A stretch of DNA of 11,264 bases from Alcaligenaceae bacterium (lineage in GTDB: Bacteria > Pseudomonadota > Gammaproteobacteria > Burkholderiales > Burkholderiaceae), in NCBI GenBank assembly GCA_947445495.1, contig CANFEI010000015.1, positions 1 through 11,264 of the forward strand, given 5' to 3'. This document shows positions 1 to 7,201 of the stretch, in pieces. Position 1 is the stretch's first letter, and each line of letters opens with the position of its first letter. The notes below the pieces were generated by a model. The model saw only the letters and a program-made list of their open reading frames with translations, ran no database searches and had not been told where the DNA came from. The translations under genes and the position numbers were made by a program.

Positions 1-86
1 GTCGCGGCGTCGTCAAACACGGCACGCATGGCGGCAGTACCAAACATGTCCTTGAAGATCGCGGATTCAAGCATTGAGATAGGCAT
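1..86 (-). CDS. Fumarate-lyase superfamily enzyme, 3-carboxy-cis,cis-muconate cycloisomerase-like (N-terminal fragment)
   Basis: Reading leftwards from an ATG at 86-84 gives 28 codons and runs off the left edge. The peptide begins MPISMLESAIFKDMFG and continues TAAMRAVFDD. The pattern of a short hydrophobic start, then F-x-D-x-F-G-T and M-R-x-V-F-x-D, is what I know from the N-termini of PcaB/adenylosuccinate-lyase-like members of the fumarate lyase superfamily. Those enzymes catalyse cycloisomerisation or elimination in protocatechuate and related pathways. No catalytic residue is visible because only the first helix region is present. The start could also be Met5 (74-72); neither start has a convincing ribosome binding site. 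It diverges from the Bug-family binding protein, so the two may share a promoter region. The family call rests on a short segment and the exact substrate is not readable. Confidence 0.55.
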   Translation of the reverse strand, partial: MPISMLESAIFKDMFGTAAMRAVFDDAA

Positions 87-160
87 AGGGTTTTTAAGCT
101 TTAAAAAGTTACTTACATAGTAATATCAAATTACTTTTTATTAGAGGAGATACACATCAA
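87..160. promoter_or_regulatory. AT-rich divergent intergenic region with a 15-bp palindrome (candidate operator)
   Basis: The gap between the divergent partial lyase gene and the Bug gene is AT-rich. At 109-123 lies a perfect dyad, TTACT-tacat-AGTAA, nested inside a looser inverted pair, AAAAAGT (103-109) and ACTTTTT (133-139). On the minus strand a plausible sigma-70 promoter is TTGATA (129-124), an 18-base spacer, and TTTAAA (105-100), which puts the palindrome inside the spacer. I could not settle a plus-strand promoter. The dyad fits the general T-N11-A style of LysR-type sites, but no regulator gene is in the window, so the binding protein is unknown. Confidence 0.35.
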
Positions 161-1141
161 ATGAAAATCACCTTAGTACGTAAATTAATGTTTGCTGCCG
201 GACTCGCGGCGGCCACACTATCTGCCTCTGCTCAAGAATACCCATCAAAAATTATCACGATGGCGATGCCTTATGCTCCAGGCGGTCCTGGTGACACGAT
301 CACCCGTCTTTTCGCTTCAACCATGCAAAAAACGCTGGGGCAACAAATTGTTGTCGAAAACGTTGCTGGGGCTGGCGGAAGCATTGGTACAGCGAAGGTC
401 GCTCGGTCTACACCCGATGGCTATAACCTGCTCATGATTCATATTAGTCATGCCACCAATTCGCTGATGATCAAGAACCTTTCCTACGACCCCGTAAAAG
501 ACTTTGAACCAATTGGCTTGGCCACCGTCGGTCCCATGGTGTTGGTCGCGCGCAAGGACTTCCCACCTGTCGGCACACAAGAGTTCGTGGATTACATTAG
601 AAAGAACGGCGAAAAAATCAGTATGGGTAATGCAGGTGCTGGTTCCGCATCGCATCTTTGTAGTCTGCTGTTTATGGAGACGCTTGGCATTAAGCCAACG
701 TTAATCCCGTACAAAGGGACTGGGCCCGCTCTCAATGACTTAATGGGTGGCCAGATCGATTTGCTTTGTGACCAAACAACAGGCACGATCCCAGCGATCA
801 AAGCGAATCGCGTAAAAGCCTATGCCGTCGCCGGTAGCAAACGTCTCGACTCTTTGCCTGACCTGCCCTCCCTGAACGAGGCCGGTGTCAAAGGGTTTGA
901 CATTAGCATCTGGTTCGGGCTCTACGCTCCAAAAGGCACGCCGAAGCCAATCATTGACAAGCTTTCCGATGCCTTGGCAAAAGCAGTCTTGGATCCGGTG
1001 GTGAAAGAACGCCTCGAAGGGATCGGCAGTGCGCCTGTCCCACCTGCACTGGCAACGCCAGCCAAACTACGTGAACATCTTAAAAATGAAATTAATATGT
1101 TCACGCCACTGATCAAATCGGCTGGACTTTACGTCAACTGA
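161..1141 (+). CDS. Bug/TctC-family tripartite tricarboxylate transporter substrate-binding protein
   Basis: This is a 326-residue periplasmic solute-binding protein of the Bug family, which delivers carboxylates or related organic acids to tripartite (TctAB-type) transporters. A Sec signal peptide is clear: K2-R7-K8, a hydrophobic core at about 9-20, and a likely SASA|QE cleavage after residue 24. Family hallmarks follow in order: PYAPGGPGDTITR (37-49), VENVAGAGGSIGT (65-77), PDGY (85-88), PYKGTGPALNDLMGGQID (183-200), PSLNEAG (236-242) and WFGLYAPKGTP (251-261). Length matches the family. The start is supported by AGAGGAGA at 143-150. No membrane subunits (TctA/TctB) lie in the window, so it is probably an orphan binding protein, common for Bug proteins. 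The last 13 bases overlap the tail of the convergent GrdB-like gene. The ligand cannot be inferred. Confidence 0.93.
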   Translation: MKITLVRKLMFAAGLAAATLSASAQEYPSKIITMAMPYAPGGPGDTITRLFASTMQKTLGQQIVVENVAGAGGSIGTAKVARSTPDGYNLLMIHISHATNSLMIKNLSYDPVKDFEPIGLATVGPMVLVARKDFPPVGTQEFVDYIRKNGEKISMGNAGAGSASHLCSLLFMETLGIKPTLIPYKGTGPALNDLMGGQIDLLCDQTTGTIPAIKANRVKAYAVAGSKRLDSLPDLPSLNEAGVKGFDISIWFGLYAPKGTPKPIIDKLSDALAKAVLDPVVKERLEGIGSAPVPPALATPAKLREHLKNEINMFTPLIKSAGLYVN

Positions 1142-2085
1142 TTATCTCGTAACGCTTTAGCCGCTTCCTTGGCCCGGTCGTTCGCTGCACGCAGCCGGGT
1201 CAACTCTTCGGGGCTAACGCACTCCACATTCGAGTAATCACGCTTCCACGCGTGCGACTCGCTCCAGCGCTGGGGCGATTGCACCGTGGTGCGCGCAGCG
1301 GGTGCAGACTCCAGCGTACGTAAGGCAAGTTCCAAGGTCGCAGCTTGCGATGCGAGGTCTTTCGGCTTGCCAGCTGCGTTGCCCAAAGGAAAATCGCTAA
1401 ACATCGCACGCGGCACTCCGCAGTGCTCAACAATATCTTTCGCACAAACCAACAAGACGGTCGAGATACCCGCCGCTTCAAGATAGCGTGCAACCAGGCT
1501 CAATGTTTGATGGCACACAGGACAATTCGGTACAAGCACCACAGCCTGTACGCCCTCTTCTCGGCAACGACGAAGCACTTCTGGGCAGTCCACCTCTAGC
1601 GTATGACGCTGACTGCGGTTGGTTGGCACACCAAAGAAATGATTTGCTAGACGACCAATACGGCCTGTCGAAACTGCGGCGCGCAAGGCTGGCAAGGGAA
1701 ACCAAGTATTCCTGTCTTCCATTGTCGTGTGCTTACGATCAATGGCTACATGCGAGACCCGCACGTCATGGTCCACAGAGCTATCGCCTGAGTAGACTTT
1801 ATAAAACTTCGCTTCAGCGTTGTAAGGCGCACCAACACCTTGCTCACCTTTACTCGGGTCGTAAGGAGATGCGGTACTGATTAAAGCGACAGTTATTTGA
1901 GCAAGCGGTTGCGCTAACGGCGTAAATGGCACGTCAACATAATGTGCCCATCTATACGGATTGCCGTAACCCAACGCGAGGTACCAATCCCGTGTGCGCT
2001 TCATATAGGGAATTGGGACGTCATCATCCGGTGCGAAACCTAATTCGGTATCTGACGGAGGCTCAGGGGCATCATTTTTTTTCAT
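1129..2085 (-). CDS. GrdB/PrdB-like (glycine/sarcosine/betaine reductase selenoprotein B family) protein, Cys form
   Basis: This 318-residue protein resembles the stand-alone proteobacterial relatives of the glycine/betaine and D-proline reductase B subunits. What is seen: ISTASPYD near residues 70-76, VDHDVRVSH (104-112), a GRIGRL segment (141-146), VLVPNCPVCHQTLSLVARYLEAAGI (183-207, shown here in part) with C188-P-V-C191-H192, and FPLGNAAGKP (232-241). In the selenoenzymes the first position of this C-x-x-C-type motif is selenocysteine; here it is an ordinary TGC/TGT Cys codon. True reductases need partner subunits (for example GrdA/GrdC or PrdA), and none is present, so amino-acid reductase activity should not be assumed. 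I chose the ATG at 2085. A TTG 14 codons earlier (2127) is possible but would run deeper into the upstream gene. It overlaps the end of the DMT permease by 14 bases, which implies translational coupling. No signal peptide or membrane segment is seen; cytoplasmic. Confidence 0.82.
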   Translation of the reverse strand: MKKNDAPEPPSDTELGFAPDDDVPIPYMKRTRDWYLALGYGNPYRWAHYVDVPFTPLAQPLAQITVALISTASPYDPSKGEQGVGAPYNAEAKFYKVYSGDSSVDHDVRVSHVAIDRKHTTMEDRNTWFPLPALRAAVSTGRIGRLANHFFGVPTNRSQRHTLEVDCPEVLRRCREEGVQAVVLVPNCPVCHQTLSLVARYLEAAGISTVLLVCAKDIVEHCGVPRAMFSDFPLGNAAGKPKDLASQAATLELALRTLESAPAARTTVQSPQRWSESHAWKRDYSNVECVSPEELTRLRAANDRAKEAAKALRDNQLT

Positions 2086-2983
2086 GATTTTTCCCGGGGG
2101 GGGTTGTCGTACCCAAAATAATTCCAAAGATAATCAACGCTGCAGCAATAAGTAAAGCGACACCGAGCGTTTCACCCAACACCAGACTTGAACATATCAG
2201 ACCGATCACGGGCACCCCTAGCAAGCCCATGGAAACCGCGCTCGCAGGAAGATCTCGGCTCACGATATTCATCAACCAATACGCCAACCCATTGCCGAAT
2301 AAACAATTGAAGCCTACCAGCAGCACAAACTCGACTGACCATTTGATTTGCGGCAACCCTTCAATCGCCAAGGCAAGGACTAATTGTGTGAGCCCGCCCA
2401 CCAACATTTGCCACGGCAGTAGCGCAAAAGGCGGCGTTACCCACTTATGCGCACGACCATACACAATCGAACCAGCCCAAAGCAATGCCGCCAACAATAC
2501 AAAACCATGACCGATCAACACGTCGCGATCAGACCAATCCAGCTCACCCGGTTGTAGTAGCAGCACTAGCCCAAGCATCCCAACGACCAAGCCTGTCAAT
2601 TTACGAGGCGTCAGTTTTTCACCTAGAAAAAACCAAGCGGCGGGCAATACCCAAAGCGGTGTTGTATAGGCCAGTACGATTGACTTACCCGCTGTCATGT
2701 ATTGAATGCCGATACTCGCGAACACAGAAAAACCAACCATATGCAGTAAGCCGATCGAAAACACAACAGGCAGATCAGCACGCACCGGCACCCTCAGACG
2801 ACCGGTAACGAGGCATAAGCTAAAGAACAACACACACGCCGGCAGTAATCGCAGTGCAGTCACCCATATCGGCGAGATATACGCCAGCGACATTTTGGAA
2901 ATGACCCAGTTCACGCCCCAGATCAATACCAGCAAACCTAATAACAAAATCGCCCGACGACGACGGACAGCATCAACGCTCAT
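2072..2983 (-). CDS. EamA-family (DMT superfamily) transporter
   Basis: This is a 10-TM inner-membrane permease of the drug/metabolite transporter superfamily, about 303 residues from the ATG at 2983, made of two tandem EamA repeats. Hydrophobic helices alternate with short loops. Helix 1 carries LLGLLVLIWGVNWV, with the family-typical W-G-x-N-W. The end of repeat 1 holds a Y-T-T-P-L-W-V-L segment, and repeat 2 ends with the SMGLLGVPVIGLICSSLVLG stretch that precedes E-T-L-G. The frame stays open upstream to a TTG at 3034 (320 residues). I prefer the ATG because the segment after it (MSVDAVRRRR) gives the usual short basic N-terminus, although neither start has a good ribosome binding site. 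It is the first gene of a two-gene overlapping unit with the GrdB-like gene. Substrate and direction are unknown; DMT members often export amino acids or related metabolites. Confidence 0.88.
   Translation of the reverse strand: MSVDAVRRRRAILLLGLLVLIWGVNWVISKMSLAYISPIWVTALRLLPACVLFFSLCLVTGRLRVPVRADLPVVFSIGLLHMVGFSVFASIGIQYMTAGKSIVLAYTTPLWVLPAAWFFLGEKLTPRKLTGLVVGMLGLVLLLQPGELDWSDRDVLIGHGFVLLAALLWAGSIVYGRAHKWVTPPFALLPWQMLVGGLTQLVLALAIEGLPQIKWSVEFVLLVGFNCLFGNGLAYWLMNIVSRDLPASAVSMGLLGVPVIGLICSSLVLGETLGVALLIAAALIIFGIILGTTTPPGKNHEKK
2074..2103 (-). repeat. Paired homopolymer tracts (C8 and A8 on the coding strand) at a gene junction
   Basis: On the minus strand a C8 run (2103-2096) lies 10 bases before the GrdB-like ATG, and an A8 run (2082-2075) follows directly after that ATG. 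Both sit where the permease frame and the GrdB-like frame overlap. The GrdB-like frame is +1 relative to the permease frame, so loss of one base in either run would fuse the two proteins. This is direct observation of sequence; functional slippage is not shown. Confidence 0.6.
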
Positions 2984-3108
2984 TTGTGTCGAATCGAAAT
3001 CCGCCCTTTCGGTTGATTTCAGCAAACGCACCAAGTTTTGTCGTTGACAATGCCCAGTCCTCGCAATTTTTCAGAACATCTTGGTGTTAACTGTAACCCA
3101 AGGTATGC

Positions 3109-3138
3109 TTGCCGGCACTGGAATAAACCTTTTATCTT
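3109..3138 (+). promoter_or_regulatory. Possible sigma-70 promoter for the nitroreductase gene
   Basis: TTGCCG (3109-3114) and TATCTT (3133-3138) are separated by 18 bases and end 20 bases before the ATG at 3159. Each box matches the consensus only partly, so this is a weak prediction. The surrounding gap (2984-3158) separates the divergent permease and nitroreductase genes and shows no other clear element. Confidence 0.25.
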
Positions 3139-3158
3139 AATCAACGGTACCTAGACAC

Positions 3159-3992
3159 ATGACTCAGCAATCACACGCTTCGCTCAGCTCCCTACTGCAT
3201 GCACGTTACGGCAACAATCCTTCCGTGATGGACGTTTTGAATCCAACAATCGAAACACTAATGCAGCACAAGTCAGTACGCGCCTTCACCAACGAACCCT
3301 TAGCCCCAAATACGGCAGAGCTCTTGGTCGCTGCTGCGCAATCGGCGTCAACTTCCTCCAACTTGCAAACATGGAGTGTTGTTGCGGTGCAAGATCAAGC
3401 CCGCAAGGACCGCCTCTCACAATTCGCAGCCAACCAAGCTTTTATCCGCACGTGCCCTCTTTTCTTGGTTTGGGTGGCCGACTTGGCTCGCTTGCATGAG
3501 CTTGGCAAAGATCGTCAGAAGCCAGCCGAGAGCCTGAACTACATGGAGATGCTGATGATGGGCGTGATCGATGCAGCGCTAGCTTCGCAAAATGCCGCAG
3601 TCGCCGCAGAGTCGCTCGGCTTGGGCGTCGTATACATCGGCGCAATCCGCAACAAGCCGCTAGACGTCGCAAAAGAACTGGGCTTGCCACCAATGGGGTT
3701 CGCCACCTTCGGCATGTGTATCGGTCACGTTGACCCAGCGGTCAATCACACGGTTAAACCGCGTCTGCCGCAAGAGGCTGTCTTGCACCAAGAGACTTAT
3801 CAACCTCAGGCCTACAAGAAAGCCGTTGATTCCTATAACGCAACAATGGAAAAGTTCTATGCAGAACAGAACATGAAACCATTGGGAGCTTGGGACTTAC
3901 ATTCACTGAACCGTGTGCGTGGCCCAGAGGCAATGGGCGGTCGTGATGTGCTGGTTGACGCCTTACGCACGCTTGGCTTTCAAATGAAGTAA
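3159..3992 (+). CDS. NfsA-like FMN-dependent NAD(P)H nitroreductase
   Basis: This is a 277-residue cytoplasmic flavoprotein of the nitroreductase superfamily, closest in motif order to the NfsA/Frp group, which reduces nitroaromatics, quinones or flavins using NAD(P)H. Seen in order: HKSVRAF (37-43, the H-R/K-S-x-R FMN-phosphate region), QSASTSSNLQTW (61-72), AESLGLGVVYIGAIRN (150-165), and KPRLPQEAVLHQETYQP (200-216), a very NfsA-like block. Compared with E. coli NfsA (about 240 residues), there are roughly 25-30 extra residues before the family start. The first ATG is used here; Met24 is an alternative, but neither start has a strong ribosome binding site. It is convergent with the Atm1-type exporter, 50 bases away. 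The physiological substrate is not readable from the sequence. Confidence 0.9.
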   Translation: MTQQSHASLSSLLHARYGNNPSVMDVLNPTIETLMQHKSVRAFTNEPLAPNTAELLVAAAQSASTSSNLQTWSVVAVQDQARKDRLSQFAANQAFIRTCPLFLVWVADLARLHELGKDRQKPAESLNYMEMLMMGVIDAALASQNAAVAAESLGLGVVYIGAIRNKPLDVAKELGLPPMGFATFGMCIGHVDPAVNHTVKPRLPQEAVLHQETYQPQAYKKAVDSYNATMEKFYAEQNMKPLGAWDLHSLNRVRGPEAMGGRDVLVDALRTLGFQMK

Positions 3993-4014
3993 TGCAGCAC
4001 CCTTCGACGTCTCA

Positions 4015-4043
4015 GGCATCGCGATCAGCCGTCGCGCCGTGCC
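4015..4043. terminator. Stem-loop between convergent genes
   Basis: CGCGA (4020-4024) pairs with TCGCG (4032-4036) around a 7-base loop. It can extend through a small internal loop with GGCA (4015-4018) and TGCC (4040-4043). It lies between the stops of the nitroreductase and ABC exporter genes and could terminate both, but there is no T-run on either side, so it is not a classic intrinsic terminator. Confidence 0.3.
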
Positions 4044-5884
4044 TAGGCGTCATCCTCCTGCCGTTTTTGCATCTGCCACATCTGTGAGTAGGTCCCCTCT
4101 AGAGCAATCAACTCCTGATGGGTTCCGCGCTCAACGACTCGGCCGTGATCCATCACTAAGATTTGGTCTGCGTGCACGATCGTAGACAGCCGATGCGCAA
4201 TGATCAGCGTCGTCCTGTTCCGAGCTAATCCCGTCAACTCCTCTTGTAATGCCCGCTCGGTTTTTGAATCGAGCGCCGAGGTCGCTTCATCAAATACCAA
4301 CATAGACGGCTGCTTTAGCAACGTTCGAGCAATGGCGACACGTTGTTTTTCGCCACCCGACAGTTTCAAACCACGCTCCCCAACCTGTGTGGCATAACCC
4401 TCCGGCAAGTGCTCAATGAATTGCGACATCTGGGCCGCACGCGCAGCATCGGCGATCTCTTGCTCTGTCGCCCCCGGGCGGCCATACGCAATGTTATAGC
4501 CAACCGTGTCATTGAACAAAACCGTATCTTGTGGAACGATACCAATCGATTGACGCAAGCTCGCCTGCTGCACCTCGCGAATATCTTGTCCATCAATCAG
4601 GATCTGACCCTTTTGCACATCGTAAAAACGGAACAACAGCCGGGCCAACGTACTTTTGCCGGCGCCACTGCGACCCACCACAGCGGTAATTGTTCCTGCA
4701 GGGATGACGAAACTAACGTCATGCAGGATTTCTCGGTTTGACTCATAGTGAAACGATACGTTCTCAAATCTAAGTTCGGGCCCACGCGAATGATCTTTAA
4801 TTCGCAAGGCGGGTGCGTCAGGCGCATCCGCAACCTCACGATCAGATTCCAGCAAGGTAAACATACGATCCAAATCAGTCAGCGACTGTTTGATTTCGCG
4901 ATAAATGACACCCAAGAAATTCAAGGGGATATAGAGCTGAATCATCAAGGTGTTAACAAGCACCAAGTCTCCGAGCGTCATTGAGCCATTGGAGACACCG
5001 AGTGTCGCTCTCCACAGGATCAACACCAAACCAATCGCGATGATGACTTGCTGGCCAACGTTCAATAGCGCAAGAGATTTCTGCGACTTAATCGCTGCCG
5101 CTTGATAGCGCAAAAGATTTTCGTCATAGCGCTTCGCTTCGAAGGCTTCATTACCAAAGTATTTGACAGTCTCAAAATTTAGTAAGGAATCGATGGCCTT
5201 CTGATTCGCCCGCGAGTCCATGTCATTCATGGTGCGACGCAGGTGGGTTCGCCACTCTGTCACGATGATTGTGAAAACAATATAGAGAACAAGTGCAGCG
5301 AGCGTGATGGACGCAAACCACACGTCGTAATTCAGTGCAAAGTACCCCAAGACCAAGACGAACTCGATTAAGGTCGGAATGATGCTGTAGAGCGAATACG
5401 ACACAAGAGATTGAATCGCTCGCGTGCCGCGCTCAATGTCGCGGCTCACGCCGCCTGTCTGACGAGACAAATGAAAGCGCAGTGACAGCGCGTGCAAGTG
5501 CTGGAAAACTTCAAGTGCAATTTGACGAACCGCATGTTGGGTGACCCGAGCAAATAACAATTCGCGCAGTTCTGCAAACAGAGAAGCCGACAAGCGCAGC
5601 AGGCCATAGCCTGCAACAAGTCCAATTGGGACAACAAGCAACGCACCAGCCACATTGTGGCGCACGTCGAGCGTATCTACGATTTGCTTGAGCATGACTG
5701 GGATGCCCAAATTGGCAAACTTGGCAGCAACCAAGCACCCAATCGCTAATAAAACGCGATATTTGTAAGCAAGCAGATAGGGTAATAGATCACGTATAAC
5801 GCCCCAATCCCCATGCTGACGCTTGGCCGCAGGTCGATCAGGGTCGTGCACAAACTCGGTAGAACGTCGGGTTGAATGTCTCAT
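4043..5884 (-). CDS. atmA: Atm1-type ABC exporter (fused permease and ATPase; ABCB7/HMT1 family)
   Basis: This 613-residue half-transporter has a membrane domain at about 40-335 and a nucleotide-binding domain at about 369-600, and acts as a homodimer in the inner membrane. The block RQTGGVSRDIERGTRAI (141-157) and the WRTHLRR loop (211-217) are typical of the Atm1/ABCB7/HMT1 subgroup, whose characterised members move glutathione conjugates or glutathione-linked metal/sulfur species. The ATPase is intact: Walker A GRSGAGKST (404-412), Q-loop Q452, signature LSGGEKQ (508-514), Walker B MLVFDE (528-533) and switch His564. Length fits the family. The start is the ATG at 5884; the upstream sequence lacks a clear ribosome binding site. 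It stands alone, convergent with the nitroreductase and divergent from the serine hydrolase by 120 bases. A stress or thiol-export role is inference from the family; the symbol is by family resemblance only. Confidence 0.92.
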   Translation of the reverse strand: MRHSTRRSTEFVHDPDRPAAKRQHGDWGVIRDLLPYLLAYKYRVLLAIGCLVAAKFANLGIPVMLKQIVDTLDVRHNVAGALLVVPIGLVAGYGLLRLSASLFAELRELLFARVTQHAVRQIALEVFQHLHALSLRFHLSRQTGGVSRDIERGTRAIQSLVSYSLYSIIPTLIEFVLVLGYFALNYDVWFASITLAALVLYIVFTIIVTEWRTHLRRTMNDMDSRANQKAIDSLLNFETVKYFGNEAFEAKRYDENLLRYQAAAIKSQKSLALLNVGQQVIIAIGLVLILWRATLGVSNGSMTLGDLVLVNTLMIQLYIPLNFLGVIYREIKQSLTDLDRMFTLLESDREVADAPDAPALRIKDHSRGPELRFENVSFHYESNREILHDVSFVIPAGTITAVVGRSGAGKSTLARLLFRFYDVQKGQILIDGQDIREVQQASLRQSIGIVPQDTVLFNDTVGYNIAYGRPGATEQEIADAARAAQMSQFIEHLPEGYATQVGERGLKLSGGEKQRVAIARTLLKQPSMLVFDEATSALDSKTERALQEELTGLARNRTTLIIAHRLSTIVHADQILVMDHGRVVERGTHQELIALEGTYSQMWQMQKRQEDDA

Positions 5885-5945
5885 GCTTGGATTCTATCGC
5901 TGAATACGTCTCCACCGCGTTAGAATCCCCTCAGCATTTGGTCGC

Positions 5946-5959
5946 GCCGGCTAACCGGC
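5946..5959. repeat. Short perfect hairpin in a divergent intergenic region
   Basis: GCCGG (5946-5950), loop CTAA, CCGGC (5955-5959). It lies in the 120-base gap between the Atm1-type gene and the serine hydrolase, 45 bases before the hydrolase ATG. It could be an operator half-site pair or a 5' leader hairpin; no function is shown. Confidence 0.25.
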
Positions 5960-6004
5960 TTATTCGTCCCTTCGTCAATTCCCTATCCAAAGACCTCCCT
6001 CACG

Positions 6005-7201
6005 ATGACTACTGTCTCCAGCCTCCAAGCAGCAAACCTAAAAAAATCCGCAGACACCATTCTGCACACAGCAGTCGCTAACGGAACAATTCCTGGCGTA
6101 GCGGCGGCGGCGACAACCAGCACCGAGACCTTTTACCAAGGAGGCTTTGGTGTGCGTGCCCAGGGACTTGCAACAGCCATGGATCTCGATACAGTCATGT
6201 GGATTGCGTCGATGACTAAACCACTTGTTGGTACAGCCGCCATGCAACTCGTCGAGCAAGGCAGGTTGAATTTAGATGAACCGGCTGCGCGCGTCGTGCC
6301 CGATATTGATCGTATACAAGTGATCGAAAGTTGGGGGGCAGACGGGCAGCCTGTATTACGCAAGCCAAAACGGCAAATGACATTACGCCATTTACTTACC
6401 CACACGGCCGGCTTTACATCGGATATATGGAGCAAAAATTCTTCGCGCTACCTCAACCTGCATCAACTTCCGCGAGCGGGCTCCGGTCAACGTCGTGCAA
6501 TTGATATTCCCCTGTCTTTTGATCCCGGCGAGCGCTGGGAATACGGGATCAACATCGACTGGGTAGGATTGATGGTGTCCTCCGTAACGGGCCTTCGCTT
6601 GGGCGAATACATACAGAAACACATCACGGCCCCATTGGGCATGAGCAGTACAGGATTTAAGATCACGCCAGACATGCGCGCGCGGTTAGCCAAGGTTCAC
6701 CAGCGCGATGCCACAAGCGATACGCTGACTGTGCTGCCTTTTGAAGTTCCACAGGAACCGGAAATTGATCCCGCTGGTGGTGGCATGTATTCCACGGCCA
6801 GCGACTATCTGCGCTTTACCCGAATGATTCTGAACCAAGGTAAAGGCAACGGTCATCAGTTGCTCAACCCCGAAACCGTTGCGCTGATGTCCAAGAATGC
6901 AATGGGGCCGCTACGTGTCTCTATGCTTCACACCGATAACAAAGCGATGTCGCTGGATGCCGAGTTTTTTCCTAGCTTGGAAAAAACTTGGGGCCTGACA
7001 TTTATGATCAACGAGCAAACAGCACCAACGGGTCGCTCCGCCGGCAGCCTCGCCTGGGCGGGGCTGCCTAACGCTTACTTCTGGATTGATCCAAGCAAAG
7101 ACATTGCCGGAGTGATCATGATGCAGATTCTGCCTTTCGTCGATACACACGCCTTACAACTATTTACCGACTACGAATCCGCGGTCTACCGCTCACTTTG
7201 A
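6005..7201 (+). CDS. Serine hydrolase/esterase of the class C beta-lactamase fold (EstB-like)
   Basis: This is a 398-residue protein of the beta-lactamase/penicillin-binding superfamily, closer to family VIII esterases such as EstB than to true AmpC. The S-x-x-K nucleophile motif is S69-M-T-K72. The conserved LRHLLTHTAGF block is at 127-137. WEYGINIDW (178-186) supplies the catalytic Tyr180, and W351-A-G353 fits the W-x-G motif that replaces the KTG box in EstB-like esterases. It then ends normally with an FWIDP segment (359-363) and a C-terminal helix. No signal peptide is visible, so it is probably cytoplasmic, again like EstB esterases and unlike periplasmic beta-lactamases. Family members hydrolyse short-chain esters or lactones. 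The gene has no clear ribosome binding site; the ATG at 6005 is the first reasonable start. Its last 9 bases overlap the convergent crotonase gene. With the Baeyer-Villiger monooxygenase nearby, ester cleavage is a sensible inferred role. Confidence 0.9.
   Translation: MTTVSSLQAANLKKSADTILHTAVANGTIPGVAAAATTSTETFYQGGFGVRAQGLATAMDLDTVMWIASMTKPLVGTAAMQLVEQGRLNLDEPAARVVPDIDRIQVIESWGADGQPVLRKPKRQMTLRHLLTHTAGFTSDIWSKNSSRYLNLHQLPRAGSGQRRAIDIPLSFDPGERWEYGINIDWVGLMVSSVTGLRLGEYIQKHITAPLGMSSTGFKITPDMRARLAKVHQRDATSDTLTVLPFEVPQEPEIDPAGGGMYSTASDYLRFTRMILNQGKGNGHQLLNPETVALMSKNAMGPLRVSMLHTDNKAMSLDAEFFPSLEKTWGLTFMINEQTAPTGRSAGSLAWAGLPNAYFWIDPSKDIAGVIMMQILPFVDTHALQLFTDYESAVYRSL

Noticed and set aside
1488..1880. 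130-codon plus-strand open frame
   Set aside because: Antisense to the GrdB-like gene, whose family motifs are unambiguous.
1129..2085. Possible selenocysteine (in-frame TGA) in the GrdB-like gene
   Set aside because: The motif position is encoded by a normal Cys codon and there is no in-frame TGA, so no SECIS element was sought.
2086..2127. TTG-started 14-residue extension of the GrdB-like protein
   Set aside because: The ATG at 2085 gives a family-like N-terminus; the extension encodes Pro-rich sequence from the C8 run and deep overlap with the permease. Not fully excluded.
2984..3034. TTG-started 17-residue extension of the EamA permease
   Set aside because: No ribosome binding site, and the added residues are charged and unlike the usual short DMT N-terminus; the ATG at 2983 is preferred.
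6005..7201. True AmpC beta-lactamase
   Set aside because: No signal peptide and no KTG box; the W-x-G motif and GINIDW block fit EstB-like esterases instead.
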